Counted from the stretch's first letter, positions 15,684-24,144 are shown. The stretch: 64,000 bases of DNA from Variovorax sp. S12S4 (GCF_023195515.1 NZ_JALPKR020000002.1:1775001-1839000); one strand, 5' to 3'. The notes: generated by a model not told the origin, from the letters alone. Program-made: numbers and translations.

Positions 15684-16634
15684 ATGAACGAGCATGTAGA
15701 CGCGGTGCTGTCCACCGCGCACGACGGCAATCACGCCGGCAACGCAGCCGCCGCATCGGCCGGGGAGGCTAGGAACCCATTGCTGGCCGCATTGGGCGAC
15801 CGCGTGCGCAACCTGCGCGCGCAGCGCGGGCTCACACGCAAGGCCGTGGCCATTTCGGCCGGCGTGTCGGAGCGGCACCTGGCCAACCTCGAATACGGCA
15901 TCGGCAACGCATCGATCCTGGTGCTGCAGCAGGTGGCCGGTGCGCTGCATTGCTCGCTGGCCGAGCTGGTCGGCGACGTGACCACCAGCTCGCCCGAGTG
16001 GCTGCTGATTCGCGAGCTGCTCGAGAACCGCAGCGAAACCGACCTGCGCCGGGTGCGCCTGGCGCTGGGCGAACTGCTGGGTACGGCTTCGGTCGATCCG
16101 GCTCGGCACCGCCGCATTGCGCTCGTGGGCCTGCGCGGCGCCGGCAAGTCGACGCTCGGGCAAATGCTGGCCGACGACCTGGAGCTGCCCTTCGTGGAGC
16201 TGAGCCGCGAGATCGAGAAGCTCGCGGGCTGCAGCGTGCGCGAGATCCACGACCTGTATGGCACCAATGCCTACCGCCGCTACGAACGCCGCGCGCTCGA
16301 GGAAACGATCCAGATCTACAGCGAAGTGGTCATTGCCACGCCGGGCGGCATCGTGTCCGACCCCGCCACGTTCAACGAGCTGCTCGCGCACTGCACCACC
16401 GTGTGGCTGCAGGCCGCGCCCGAAGAGCACATGGGCCGCGTGGCCGCGCAGGGCGACACCCGCCCCATGGCGGCCAGCAAGGAGGCCATGGAAGACCTGC
16501 GCCGCATCCTGAACGGGCGCGCCGCTTTCTATTCGAAGGCCGATCTTTCGGTGGACACCAGCGGCAAGACGTTGGCCCAGAGCTTCCAGGCGCTGCGGGC
16601 TGCCGCGCGCCAGTCGATCGGCATCGGCGCCTGA
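15684..16634 (+). CDS. boxR: BoxR, benzoyl-CoA-responsive repressor (XRE HTH fused to shikimate-kinase-like domain)
   Basis: A 316-aa fusion: a Cro/C1-type HTH (about residues 36-97, RAQRGLTRKAVAISAGVSERHLANLEYG) and a C-terminal shikimate-kinase fold with P-loop GLRGAGKS (149-156). This architecture is that of BoxR/BzdR, where the kinase-like domain senses benzoyl-CoA and releases the HTH from TGCA-type operators. It lies between the divergent minus-strand operon and boxCBA, ending 128 bp before boxC. It would therefore control both arms. Confidence 0.95.
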   Translation: MNEHVDAVLSTAHDGNHAGNAAAASAGEARNPLLAALGDRVRNLRAQRGLTRKAVAISAGVSERHLANLEYGIGNASILVLQQVAGALHCSLAELVGDVTTSSPEWLLIRELLENRSETDLRRVRLALGELLGTASVDPARHRRIALVGLRGAGKSTLGQMLADDLELPFVELSREIEKLAGCSVREIHDLYGTNAYRRYERRALEETIQIYSEVVIATPGGIVSDPATFNELLAHCTTVWLQAAPEEHMGRVAAQGDTRPMAASKEAMEDLRRILNGRAAFYSKADLSVDTSGKTLAQSFQALRAAARQSIGIGA

Positions 16635-16664
16635 ACTGAAGTTTTGAAAAAAGCGATACAGGCA

Positions 16665-16737
16665 TTGACTTGCCTGTACGCATGCAGCATGATGCATGTC
16701 ATCGGAACCAGAAGATGCATTATTCTTCCGGTTTGCA
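16665..16737 (+). promoter_or_regulatory. boxC promoter with TGCA-N6-TGCA BoxR operator
   Basis: TTGACT (16665-16670) and CATGAT (16688-16693), 17 bp apart, form a plausible promoter. The operator TGCA-GCATGA-TGCA (16683-16696) covers the -10 element, which matches the published BzdR/BoxR operator form and repression by blocking RNA polymerase. Two more TGCA sites (16716-16719 and 16734-16737) lie in the leader before the boxC Shine-Dalgarno (GGAG at 16751). Confidence 0.7.
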
Positions 16738-16762
16738 TCTGGCCCCCACAGGAGACTTCCGT

Positions 16763-18439
16763 ATGACCGAGACCACCACCCTTCAGGCGCCCCCACGCGT
16801 CGACTACCGCATCGAGCCCGCGCAATACAAGCACTGGAAGCTCAGCTTCGATGGCGCGGTAGCGCGCCTGGTGCTCGACATTGCGGAAGACGGCGGCATT
16901 CGCCCCGGCTACAAGCTCAAGCTCAACAGCTACGACCTGGGCGTGGACATCGAACTGAACGACGCGCTCAACCGCGTGCGCTTCGAGCACCCTGAAGTGC
17001 GCAGCGTGATCGTCACCAGCGGCAAGGACCGCATCTTCTGTTCGGGCGCCAACATCTTCATGCTCGGCGTCTCGAGCCACGCCTGGAAGGTGAACTTCTG
17101 CAAGTTCACCAACGAGACGCGCAACGGCATCGAAGATACGTCGAAGCATTCGGGCCTGAAGTTCATCGCGGCGGTGAACGGCGCCTGCGCCGGCGGCGGC
17201 TACGAGCTGGCGCTGGCCTGCGACGAAATTTTGCTGGTGGACGACCGCTCCTCGGCCGTGTCGCTGCCCGAAGTGCCTCTGCTCGGCGTGCTGCCCGGCA
17301 CCGGCGGCCTCACCCGCGTGACCGACAAGCGCCACGTGCGCCATGACCTCGCCGACATCTTCTGCACCAGCGTCGAAGGCGTGCGCGGCCAGCGAGCGGT
17401 CGACTGGCGCCTGGTCGACGCGGTTGCCAAGCCCGCGCAATTTGCCGCCGCCGTGCAAGACCGCGCCGCGCAGCTCGCCGCCGGCAGCGACCGTCCCGCG
17501 GGCGGCAAGGGCGTGGCGTTGACCCGCCTGGAGCGCGAGGAAACCGCCGACAGCCTCAGCTATTCGCACGTCGACATCCAGATCGACCGCAGCAAGCGCA
17601 CCGCCACGATCACCATCAAGGCACCCGTCGGCACCCAGCCTGCGGACATCGCCGCCATCGAAGCCGCGGGCGCCGCGTGGTGGCCGCTCGCGATGTGCCG
17701 CCAGCTCGACGACGCCATTCTTCACCTGCGCACCAACGAGCTCGACATCGGCACCTGGCTGCTCAAGACCGAAGGCGACGCACAGGCCGTGCTCGCATCG
17801 GACGCCGTGATGCTCGCCCACAAGGACCACTGGCTGGTGCGCGAAACCATCGGCGCGCTGCGCCGCACGCTGGCACGGCTGGACGTGTCGTCGCGCAGCC
17901 TGTTCGCGCTGGTTGAAGCAGGCTCCTGCTTCGCCGGCACGCTGGCGGAGCTGGCCTTTGCAGCCGACCGCAGCTACATGCTGGCGCTGCCCGACGATGC
18001 CGAGCGCGCGCCGAAGCTCGTGCTCAACGAATTCAACTTCGGCTTTTATCCGATGGTGAACGACCAGAGCCGCCTGGAGCGACGCTTCTATGAAGAGGCC
18101 GCGCCGCTCGACGCAGCACGCGCCGCCGCCGGCAAGCCGCTCGACGCGGACGAAGCACTGAAGCTCGGCCTGGTAACCGCCGCGCCCGACGACATCGACT
18201 GGGACGACGAGATTCGCATTGCCGTCGAGGAGCGCGCCGCCATGTCGCCCGACGCGCTCACCGGCCTGGAAGCCAACCTGCGCTTTGCCAGCAAGGAAAA
18301 CATGGCCACCCGCATCTTCGGCCGGCTCACCGCCTGGCAGAACTGGATCTTCAACCGCCCCAACGCCGTCGGCGAAAAGGGCGCGCTCAAGGTCTATGGC
18401 ACCGGCGAGAAAGCCGGCTTCGACCTCAATCGTGTATGA
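16763..18439 (+). CDS. boxC: BoxC, 2,3-epoxybenzoyl-CoA dihydrolase
   Basis: A 558-aa protein, close to the usual 555 aa of BoxC, a crotonase-superfamily enzyme. It hydrolyses and opens 2,3-epoxybenzoyl-CoA to 3,4-dehydroadipyl-CoA semialdehyde and formate. The N-terminal crotonase-like segments (VRSVIVTSGKDRIFCSGANIFML, NGACAGGGYELALACDE, LPEVPLLGVLPGTGGLTRV) and the extra C-terminal half are typical of BoxC rather than of ordinary enoyl-CoA hydratases. The ATG at 16763 follows AGGAGA. It leads the boxCBA operon; boxB follows after 135 bp that hold a family B repeat. Confidence 0.96.
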   Translation: MTETTTLQAPPRVDYRIEPAQYKHWKLSFDGAVARLVLDIAEDGGIRPGYKLKLNSYDLGVDIELNDALNRVRFEHPEVRSVIVTSGKDRIFCSGANIFMLGVSSHAWKVNFCKFTNETRNGIEDTSKHSGLKFIAAVNGACAGGGYELALACDEILLVDDRSSAVSLPEVPLLGVLPGTGGLTRVTDKRHVRHDLADIFCTSVEGVRGQRAVDWRLVDAVAKPAQFAAAVQDRAAQLAAGSDRPAGGKGVALTRLEREETADSLSYSHVDIQIDRSKRTATITIKAPVGTQPADIAAIEAAGAAWWPLAMCRQLDDAILHLRTNELDIGTWLLKTEGDAQAVLASDAVMLAHKDHWLVRETIGALRRTLARLDVSSRSLFALVEAGSCFAGTLAELAFAADRSYMLALPDDAERAPKLVLNEFNFGFYPMVNDQSRLERRFYEEAAPLDAARAAAGKPLDADEALKLGLVTAAPDDIDWDDEIRIAVEERAAMSPDALTGLEANLRFASKENMATRIFGRLTAWQNWIFNRPNAVGEKGALKVYGTGEKAGFDLNRV

Positions 18440-18541
18440 CCCCCAGTCTTCGCGCACTTCGTGTCGCTTCGCCAACCCCCTTCCAGGGGGCAACGCCAGC
18501 GGCCCGGCAAAGCCGGTTCCGCGGCGTTCCCCGCACAGACA
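18437..18541. repeat. Dispersed intergenic repeat, family B, copy 2
   Basis: An inverted copy of the element at 9661-9765: on the minus strand it also reads CGGAACCGGCTTTGCCGGGC and contains ACACGAAGTG. It starts at the boxC TGA stop and fills the boxC-boxB gap. The shared stop-codon boundary in both copies suggests that the element inserts or is retained precisely at gene ends. Confidence 0.75.
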
Positions 18542-18574
18542 TCTCTCCAGCAACCCATCGATAAAGGTTTCGCC

Positions 18575-20002
18575 ATGAGCACGATCAACTACAGCGAGAA
18601 GATCCCCAACAACGTCAACCTCGGCGAAGACCGCACGCTGCAGCGCGCGCTCGAAGGCTGGCAGCCCAACTTCATCAACTGGTGGGACGACGTGGGCCCC
18701 GAGGGTTCGACCAACTACGACGTATACCTGCGCACGGCCGTGAGCGTCGATCCGCAAGGCTGGGCGCAGTTCGGCCACGTGAAGATGCGCGACTACCGCT
18801 GGGGCATTTTTCTGAACCCGGGCGACGCCAACCGCGAGATCCACTTCGGCGACCACAAGGGCGAGAAGGCCTGGCAGGACGTGCCCGGCGAACACCGCGC
18901 CAACCTGCGCCGCATCATCGTGACGCAGGGCGACACCGAGCCCGCATCGGTCGAGCAGCAGCGCCACCTGGGCCTCACGGCGCCAAGCATGTACGACCTG
19001 CGCAACCTGTTCCAGATCAACGTGGAAGAAGGCCGTCACCTGTGGGCCATGGTCTACCTGCTGCACAAGCACTTCGGCCGCGACGGCCGCGAGGAAGCCG
19101 AGGCTCTGTTGCAGCGCACCTCGGGCGACCAGGACAACCCGCGCATCCTGGGTGCCTTCAACGAGAAGACGCCTGACTGGCTCGCGTTCTTCATGTTCAC
19201 CTACTTCACCGACCGCGACGGCAAGTTCCAGTTGGCCGCGCTGGCCGAGAGCGCCTTCGATCCGCTGGCGCGCACCACCAAGTTCATGCTGACCGAAGAA
19301 GCGCACCACATGTTCGTGGGCGAAAGCGGCGTGTCGCGCGTCCTGGCGCGCACCGCGCAGGTCATGAACGAGCTGAAGACCGACGATGCGCAGAAGGTGC
19401 GTGCCGCAGGCGCCATCGACCTGGGCACGATCCAGCGCTACCTGAACTTCCACTACAGCGTGACCATCGACCTGTTCGGTGCCGACCAGTCGAGCAACGC
19501 CGCCATCTTCTACAGCTCGGGCCTGAAGGGCCGCTACGAAGAAGGCAAGCGAGGCGACGACCACGTGCTCAAGGGCCAGACCTACAAGGTGCTCGAGGTG
19601 AAGGACGGCCAGCTCGTCGAGAAGGACGTGCCGATGCTCAACGCACTGAACGAAGTGCTGCGCGACGACTTCATCAAGGACTCGGTGGCCGGCGTCGGCC
19701 GCTGGAACAAGGTGCTCGAGAAGGCAGGCATTCCCACCCGCCTGGTGGTGCCGCACAAGGCCTTCAACCGCCAGATCGGCGCGCTCGCCGGCATCAAGAT
19801 GTCGCCTGAAGGCCGCGTGGTGAACGAGGTCGAATGGGCCGCCAAGAAGAACGAATGGCTGCCGAGCGCCGAAGACTTTGCTTTCGTGGCATCGTTGATG
19901 GGGCGCGTGGTCGAGCCGGGCAAGTTTGCCGGCTGGATCTCGCCGCCGGTGATGGGTATCAACCGCCAGCCGGTGGATTTCGAGTACGTGCGTTTCGGCT
20001 GA
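18575..20002 (+). CDS. boxB: BoxB, benzoyl-CoA 2,3-epoxidase oxygenase component
   Basis: A 475-aa class I diiron protein, close to the family's 473 aa. It inserts one oxygen atom into benzoyl-CoA to give 2,3-epoxybenzoyl-CoA, with electrons from BoxA. The diiron ligands can be placed by comparison with the Aromatoleum evansii enzyme, shifted by two: Glu152 and His155 (EEGRH), Asp213 (YFTD), Glu242 and His245 (EEAHH). The ATG at 18575 follows AAAGG. It lies between boxC and boxA; a family A repeat separates it from boxA. Confidence 0.96.
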   Translation: MSTINYSEKIPNNVNLGEDRTLQRALEGWQPNFINWWDDVGPEGSTNYDVYLRTAVSVDPQGWAQFGHVKMRDYRWGIFLNPGDANREIHFGDHKGEKAWQDVPGEHRANLRRIIVTQGDTEPASVEQQRHLGLTAPSMYDLRNLFQINVEEGRHLWAMVYLLHKHFGRDGREEAEALLQRTSGDQDNPRILGAFNEKTPDWLAFFMFTYFTDRDGKFQLAALAESAFDPLARTTKFMLTEEAHHMFVGESGVSRVLARTAQVMNELKTDDAQKVRAAGAIDLGTIQRYLNFHYSVTIDLFGADQSSNAAIFYSSGLKGRYEEGKRGDDHVLKGQTYKVLEVKDGQLVEKDVPMLNALNEVLRDDFIKDSVAGVGRWNKVLEKAGIPTRLVVPHKAFNRQIGALAGIKMSPEGRVVNEVEWAAKKNEWLPSAEDFAFVASLMGRVVEPGKFAGWISPPVMGINRQPVDFEYVRFG

Positions 20003-20015
20003 TTGGGGTATTACT

Positions 20016-20112
20016 CCCTCTCCCTCGGGGAGAGGGCAGGGGTGAGGGTAGGCGGCGTCCCCACGACAAGCTGCCGCCCCCTCACCCTGACCCTCTCCCC
20101 AAGGGGCGAGGG
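20016..20112. repeat. Intergenic double-hairpin repeat, family A-related, copy 3
   Basis: Between boxB and boxA are two palindromes: CCCTCTCCC-TC-GGGGAGAGGG (20016-20036) and CCCTCTCCCC-AA-GGGGCGAGGG (20091-20112). They have the same layout and spacing as the elements at 7659 and 11760, with slightly different arms. Confidence 0.7.
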
Positions 20113-20126
20113 AAAGGAGAAAAAAC

Positions 20127-21416
20127 ATGGACATGGCCGTTGAAGCCGGGGTCATCAAGCAGCACCTGATCGACCCCGAGATCTGCATCCGCTGCAACAC
20201 CTGCGAGGCCACCTGCCCCGTCAACGCGATCACGCACGACGACAACAACTATGTCGTTCGCGCCGACATCTGCAATGGCTGCATGGCCTGCATCTCGCCG
20301 TGCCCCACGGGCTCGATCGACAACTGGCGCACGATGCCCGTGGTGCGCGCGTACTCCATCGAGGAGCAGTTCACCTGGGAATCGCTGCCGGCAGAACTCT
20401 CGCCCGAAGAACTCGAAGCCGCGGGCGGTGCCGCCGACAGCGGCGATGAAGCCGCACCGGCCACAGCGCCCGTGCCGGCGCAAGCGCAGGCCGCCGCGGA
20501 AGCCGCCGAGCCTGTCTTCAATTCGGCCCAGTACGGCGCCACCGTGCCGCCTTGGTCGGCCGCGCACGCCTACACCAACCTCTTTCCGCCGAAGTCTCCG
20601 ACGACGGCCACCGTGGTCGGCAACTTCAACTGCACCGAAGCGGGCTTCGACAGCGAGACGCACCACATCGTGCTCGACTTCGGCGTGGTGCCGTTCCCGG
20701 TGCTCGAGGGCCAGTCGATCGGCATCGTTCCGCCGGGTGTCGATGCCATCGGCAAGCGCCACCATGCGCGCCAGTACTCGGTGGCCAGCCCGCGCAACGG
20801 CGAGCGGCCCGGCTACAACAACGTGTCGCTCACCGTGAAGCGCGTGACCGAAGACCACCAGGGCGACCCGGTGCGCGGCGTGTGCTCCAACTATGTGTGC
20901 GACCTGAAGGTCGGCGACACGGTGCAGGTGGTGGGGCCTTTCGGTACCTCGTTCCTGATGCCGAACCATCCCAAGTCGCACATCGTGATGATCTGCACCG
21001 GCACCGGCAGCGCACCCATGCGCGCCATGACCGAATGGCGCCGGCGCCTGCGCAAGAGCGGCAAGTTCGAAGGCGGCAAGCTCATGCTGTTCTTCGGCGC
21101 GCGCACCCAGCAGGAGCTGCCGTACTTCGGCCCGCTGCAGTCGCTGCCCAAGGACTTCATCGACATCAACCTTGCGTTCTCGCGCACGTCGGGAAGCCCC
21201 AAGCGCTACGTGCAGGACCTGATGCGCGAGCGCGCCGCCGACCTGGCCGCGCTGCTGAAAGACGGCGCGAGCCATTTCTACGTGTGCGGCCTCAAGAGCA
21301 TGGAAGAGGGCGTGGTGCTCGCATTGCGCGACGTGGCGAAGGAAGCGGGCCTGGACTGGGACACCGTGGGCGCCGCACTGAAGCGCGAAGGCCGGCTGCA
21401 CCTGGAGACGTATTAA
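20127..21416 (+). CDS. boxA: BoxA, NADPH-dependent reductase component of benzoyl-CoA epoxidase
   Basis: A 429-aa flavoprotein that passes electrons from NADPH to BoxB. Two [4Fe-4S] ferredoxin motifs sit at the N-terminus (Cys20, 23, 26, 30 and Cys49, 52, 55, 59). After an Ala/Pro-rich linker (about residues 95-130) comes a ferredoxin-NADP reductase domain with FAD-binding [14 protein letters not shown] and the nucleotide-binding [14 protein letters not shown] segment. The C-terminal HLETY is typical. It is the third box structural gene; the MaoC-type gene follows 10 nt later. Confidence 0.95.
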   Translation: MDMAVEAGVIKQHLIDPEICIRCNTCEATCPVNAITHDDNNYVVRADICNGCMACISPCPTGSIDNWRTMPVVRAYSIEEQFTWESLPAELSPEELEAAGGAADSGDEAAPATAPVPAQAQAAAEAAEPVFNSAQYGATVPPWSAAHAYTNLFPPKSPTTATVVGNFNCTEAGFDSETHHIVLDFGVVPFPVLEGQSIGIVPPGVDAIGKRHHARQYSVASPRNGERPGYNNVSLTVKRVTEDHQGDPVRGVCSNYVCDLKVGDTVQVVGPFGTSFLMPNHPKSHIVMICTGTGSAPMRAMTEWRRRLRKSGKFEGGKLMLFFGARTQQELPYFGPLQSLPKDFIDINLAFSRTSGSPKRYVQDLMRERAADLAALLKDGASHFYVCGLKSMEEGVVLALRDVAKEAGLDWDTVGAALKREGRLHLETY

Positions 21417-21426
21417 GCTGCGGCGG

Positions 21427-21870
21427 ATGAAGTTCGCCGACTTTCACGCGGGGCAGGTCATCGAGGCCGGGCCTTACGTTGTTTCCGAGGCGGAGCTCGT
21501 CGAGTTTGCGCAAGCGTACGACCCGCAGTGGTTTCACACCGACGCAAAGGCTGCGGCCAGCAGCGCGTTTGGCGGACTCATCGCGAGCGGGTGGCACACC
21601 TGCTCCATCGCGATGCGCCTGGTGGTCGATGCCGCCCTTGCGGGCTCCGAGTCGTTCGCGTCGCCGGGGCTCGAACATGTGCGCTGGCCCCATCCCGTGC
21701 GGCCCGGCGATGCCTTGCGGCTCGTGGCCGATGTCATCGAGGTGCGGCGCTCCGAAAAACGGCCTACGCTGGGCATCATGCGCTGGCGCTGGCGGCTCTT
21801 TAACCAGCGCGAGCTGATGGTGCTCGACGTGGAAGTCACGAGCCTATTCAGGCTTGAAGCGACCGGCTGA
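21427..21870 (+). CDS. MaoC-like hot-dog dehydratase
   Basis: A 147-aa MaoC-type hot-dog protein. The hydratase 2 motif is visible: AQAYDPQWFHTDAKAAASSAFGGLIASGWHT (about residues 31-60), with the Asp/His pair of (R)-specific enoyl-CoA hydratases. It starts 10 nt after boxA and is probably cotranscribed. It could hydrate an unsaturated CoA intermediate downstream of BoxD, but other substrates are equally possible. A bidirectional terminator follows at 21884. Confidence 0.85.
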   Translation: MKFADFHAGQVIEAGPYVVSEAELVEFAQAYDPQWFHTDAKAAASSAFGGLIASGWHTCSIAMRLVVDAALAGSESFASPGLEHVRWPHPVRPGDALRLVADVIEVRRSEKRPTLGIMRWRWRLFNQRELMVLDVEVTSLFRLEATG

Positions 21871-21883
21871 CGCTCCATGAAGA

Positions 21884-21915
21884 AAAGCCCGCAACGCCTG
21901 GGCGCTGCGGGCTTT
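21884..21915. terminator. Bidirectional rho-independent terminator
   Basis: AAAGCCCGCA (21884-21893) pairs with TGCGGGCTTT (21906-21915) around a 12-nt loop. It lies between the convergent MaoC gene and the glycine-rich protein gene and could end both transcripts. Confidence 0.8.
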
Positions 21916-21948
21916 CTGGCCGCTAGCGGCCTTCGAGTGCGAAGCGGG

Positions 21949-22485
21949 TTACCTCGTCACGTCGACCGCGCCCGAGCCCTTGGCCTTGCCACTGGCCTTC
22001 GCGTCCACGCCGGCACCCGAAGGCTTCACCGCGCCGCCGGCCGAGCCCACCGCACCCGTCGCGCCGTTCAGCGTGCCGCCGACCGTGTTGGTCACACCGC
22101 CGGCTGCATTGGTTGCGCCTCCCACCGCGCCAGTGGCACCACTCACGGCCCCGGTGGCACCGCCTACCGTGTTCGTTGCGTTACCTACGGCACCCGTTGC
22201 ACCGCCGACCACGCCTCCGAGCGTATTGCCCAGGCCGCCCGCTGCGCCGCTGGTGCCACCGCCGGCATTGCCGCTGGCAGAGGTGCCCGCCGTTGCGGCC
22301 GTTCCCGCCCCTGCACCTGCACTGCCCTGGGCCGGTGCGGTCTTCACCGCGCCCGACGTGTTGACATCGGCATTCACGCCTACACCGACTCCAACGCCTT
22401 GTGCCTGTGCAAAACCGCTCAGTGCGAGCAGGCTTGCGAGCAAGGCGCCGACGACGATGGACTTGTGTTGTTGTTGCTGCTTCAT
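21949..22485 (-). CDS. Exported Gly/Ala-rich protein with heptad repeats
   Basis: A 178-aa protein of unknown function. A Sec signal peptide (about residues 1-29, SIVVGALLASLLALSGFAQAQ) is followed by GVGVGVGVNADVNTSG, a Gly/Ala/Ser/Thr-rich stretch, and six to seven heptads (GGATGAV, GNATNTV, GGATGAV, SGATGAV, GGATNAA, GGVTNTV). The C-terminus is Lys/Ala/Gly-rich. The mature part has no Cys and no aromatic residues, so a flexible or elastic extracytoplasmic polymer is more likely than an enzyme. The start at 22485 follows AAGGAAAAG. The repeats may vary in number between strains. Confidence 0.75.
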   Translation of the reverse strand: MKQQQQHKSIVVGALLASLLALSGFAQAQGVGVGVGVNADVNTSGAVKTAPAQGSAGAGAGTAATAGTSASGNAGGGTSGAAGGLGNTLGGVVGGATGAVGNATNTVGGATGAVSGATGAVGGATNAAGGVTNTVGGTLNGATGAVGSAGGAVKPSGAGVDAKASGKAKGSGAVDVTR

Positions 22486-22719
22486 AGGTAACTTTTCCTT
22501 TCGATTGAATGGTCGGATGACCAGAACCGGCTTTGGGCCAGTTCGGTCGCTACCGTGACCACACCGGCATATGTCGCCGTGTGCGAAGCAGTCGCTCACT
22601 TGCGTGGGACGCCTCCGTCAGCGAAAAAGAGGGCTCGCGCGTTAACCCCGCCGCGTCCCTCGCAGATCCACAACCGTTCGATCCGTAGGGGCAAATCGCC
22701 TTCATTTCGGTATGCTTCA

Positions 22720-22748
22720 TTTCACGCAACTAATAATGTTGCATGAAA
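22720..22748. promoter_or_regulatory. Inverted-repeat operator overlapping the Rrf2 start codon
   Basis: TTTCACGCAAC (22720-22730) and GTTGCATGAAA (22738-22748) are inverted repeats (10 of 11 match) around TAATAAT. The right arm contains the ATG of the Rrf2 gene, and no Shine-Dalgarno is seen before it. This fits autorepression, and possibly a leaderless or very short-leader message with TAATAAT as -10. Confidence 0.6.
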
Positions 22749-23204
22749 CGAGACAACAAGCTTTCCGCAGTTCTCCACGTGCTGCTGCACATGGCCGAGA
22801 CGGACGGGCCCGTCACCTCCGAATCGCTGGCCGTGGCCATGCACACCAACCCGGTTGTGGTGCGGCGGGTCATGTCGGGCCTGCGGCAGGCGGGCTTCGT
22901 GAGCTCGGCCAAGGGCCATGGCGGCGGGTGGGTGCTGTCGTGCTCGCTGGCCGCGGTCACGCTGGGCGACATTCACAACGCGGTCGGCTCGCCCGCGCTG
23001 CTGGCCATGGGCAACCGCACCGAGAGCCCCGGCTGCGTGGTCGAGCAGGCGGTGAACGCCGCGCTCGACGGCGCCTGCCAGCAGGCGGAGGCCTTGCTGC
23101 TCAAGCGTTTCAACAGCATCACGCTTGCCGACTTGTCGAAAGACTTTCATCGCCGCATGACGGGCGGCGGCTTCACTCAGAAGGACATCGAACATGCGCT
23201 ATGA
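22743..23204 (+). CDS. Rrf2-family transcriptional regulator
   Basis: A 153-aa Rrf2-type winged-helix regulator (about residues 5-85: DGPVTSESLAVAMHTNPVVVRRVMSGLRQAGFVSSAKGHGGGW). The three-cysteine [2Fe-2S] cluster of IscR/NsrR is absent; only two cysteines, in SPGCVVEQ and DGACQQ, are present in the effector half, so a thiol-based sensor is possible. It overlaps the next flavoprotein gene by 11 nt, a common Rrf2-thioredoxin-reductase-like pair. A palindrome over its own start suggests autoregulation. Confidence 0.88.
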   Translation: MKRDNKLSAVLHVLLHMAETDGPVTSESLAVAMHTNPVVVRRVMSGLRQAGFVSSAKGHGGGWVLSCSLAAVTLGDIHNAVGSPALLAMGNRTESPGCVVEQAVNAALDGACQQAEALLLKRFNSITLADLSKDFHRRMTGGGFTQKDIEHAL

Positions 23205-24096
23205 CGCTCTGGTCGTGGGCGGCAGCTTTGCCGGCCTTTCCGCTGCAATGCAGCTTGCCCGTGCACGCAAGAAGGTATGCGTGGTCGATGCGGGCGCGCC
23301 GCGCAACCGCTTTGCCGCAGCCTCGCACGGCTTTTTCGGCCAGGACGGCACGCCGCCGCTGAAGATGATTGCCGATGCGCGTGCCAAGGTGCTGGCGTAT
23401 CCGAACGTCACCTTCATCGAAGGGAGCGTGGCGAGTGCCCATGCCGATGGTTCGGGCGGATTCAATGCGTCCCTGGAAGGCGGCCGGCAGCTATCGGCCG
23501 GCAAGATCGTTCTGGCGTTCGGCGTGCAGGACGGCTTTCCGGACATTGCAGGCGTGCGCGAGCGCTGGGGCACCAGCGTGCTGCACTGCCCCTATTGCCA
23601 CGGCTATGAGTTCAGCGGCAGGCAACTCGGCATCCTGCTCGAGAGCCCGCACCCACCGGAGCACGCAATGCTCATCGCCGAATGGGGGCCGGCCACGCTG
23701 TTCCTGAACGGCAACCACACGGTCGACGACGAAGTGCACGCCAAGCTGCAGGCGCGCGGCGTGACGATCGAAACGGGTCGCGTCGTCGCACTCGAAGGGC
23801 CGGGGCAAGAGCTTTCGGCCGTGCGCCTCGAAGGCGGCCGCTTCGTGCCGCTCGACGCGCTGTTCCTGGCGCCCCGCACACGCCCCGGCAGCCCGCTGGC
23901 CGAGCAGCTGGGCTGCGCTTTCGACGACGGCCCGTTCGGCCCGGTGATCCGCACCGACGCGATGAAGATGACCACGGTGCCCGGCGTTTTTGCCGCGGGC
24001 GACGCCGCCATGCTCATGCACAACGCCACGCTGGCCTCCGCCGACGGCGTGATGGCGGGGGTGTCTCTGCACAGGTCGCTGGTGTTCGAAACCTGA
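23194..24096 (+). CDS. Thioredoxin-reductase-like NAD(P)/FAD-dependent oxidoreductase
   Basis: A 300-aa two-domain flavoprotein of the thioredoxin-reductase fold. The FAD motif GGSFAGLSAAMQLARARKKVCVVDAG starts at residue 8; a CPYCHGYE motif (about residues 130-137) gives a possible redox-active CxxC; and the second FAD contact GVFAAGDAA lies near residue 265. The NADPH domain has no clean GxGxxA motif. It is translationally coupled to the Rrf2 gene and may reduce a thiol or quinone substrate that the regulator senses. Not the housekeeping TrxB, which normally has CATC. Confidence 0.85.
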   Translation: MRYDALVVGGSFAGLSAAMQLARARKKVCVVDAGAPRNRFAAASHGFFGQDGTPPLKMIADARAKVLAYPNVTFIEGSVASAHADGSGGFNASLEGGRQLSAGKIVLAFGVQDGFPDIAGVRERWGTSVLHCPYCHGYEFSGRQLGILLESPHPPEHAMLIAEWGPATLFLNGNHTVDDEVHAKLQARGVTIETGRVVALEGPGQELSAVRLEGGRFVPLDALFLAPRTRPGSPLAEQLGCAFDDGPFGPVIRTDAMKMTTVPGVFAAGDAAMLMHNATLASADGVMAGVSLHRSLVFET

Positions 24097-24124
24097 CCCC
24101 GCCAAAACGGCCCCAAAATCCCTC

Positions 24125-24130
24125 TATAAT
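24125..24130 (+). promoter_or_regulatory. Consensus -10 element of the tRNA-Gly gene
   Basis: A perfect TATAAT lies 14 nt before the tRNA 5' end. No good -35 can be seen at the usual distance. Confidence 0.5.
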
Positions 24131-24144
24131 TCGACTCCTGAAAT

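Noticed and set aside
16529..20248. A 1239-codon open frame on the minus strand
   Set aside because: It is the antisense shadow of boxC and boxB, whose products are clearly recognisable on the other strand.
22000..22300. Regular repeats that could resemble a CRISPR array
   Set aside because: The repeats are 21-nt coding heptads of one protein with no spacers, and there are no cas genes.
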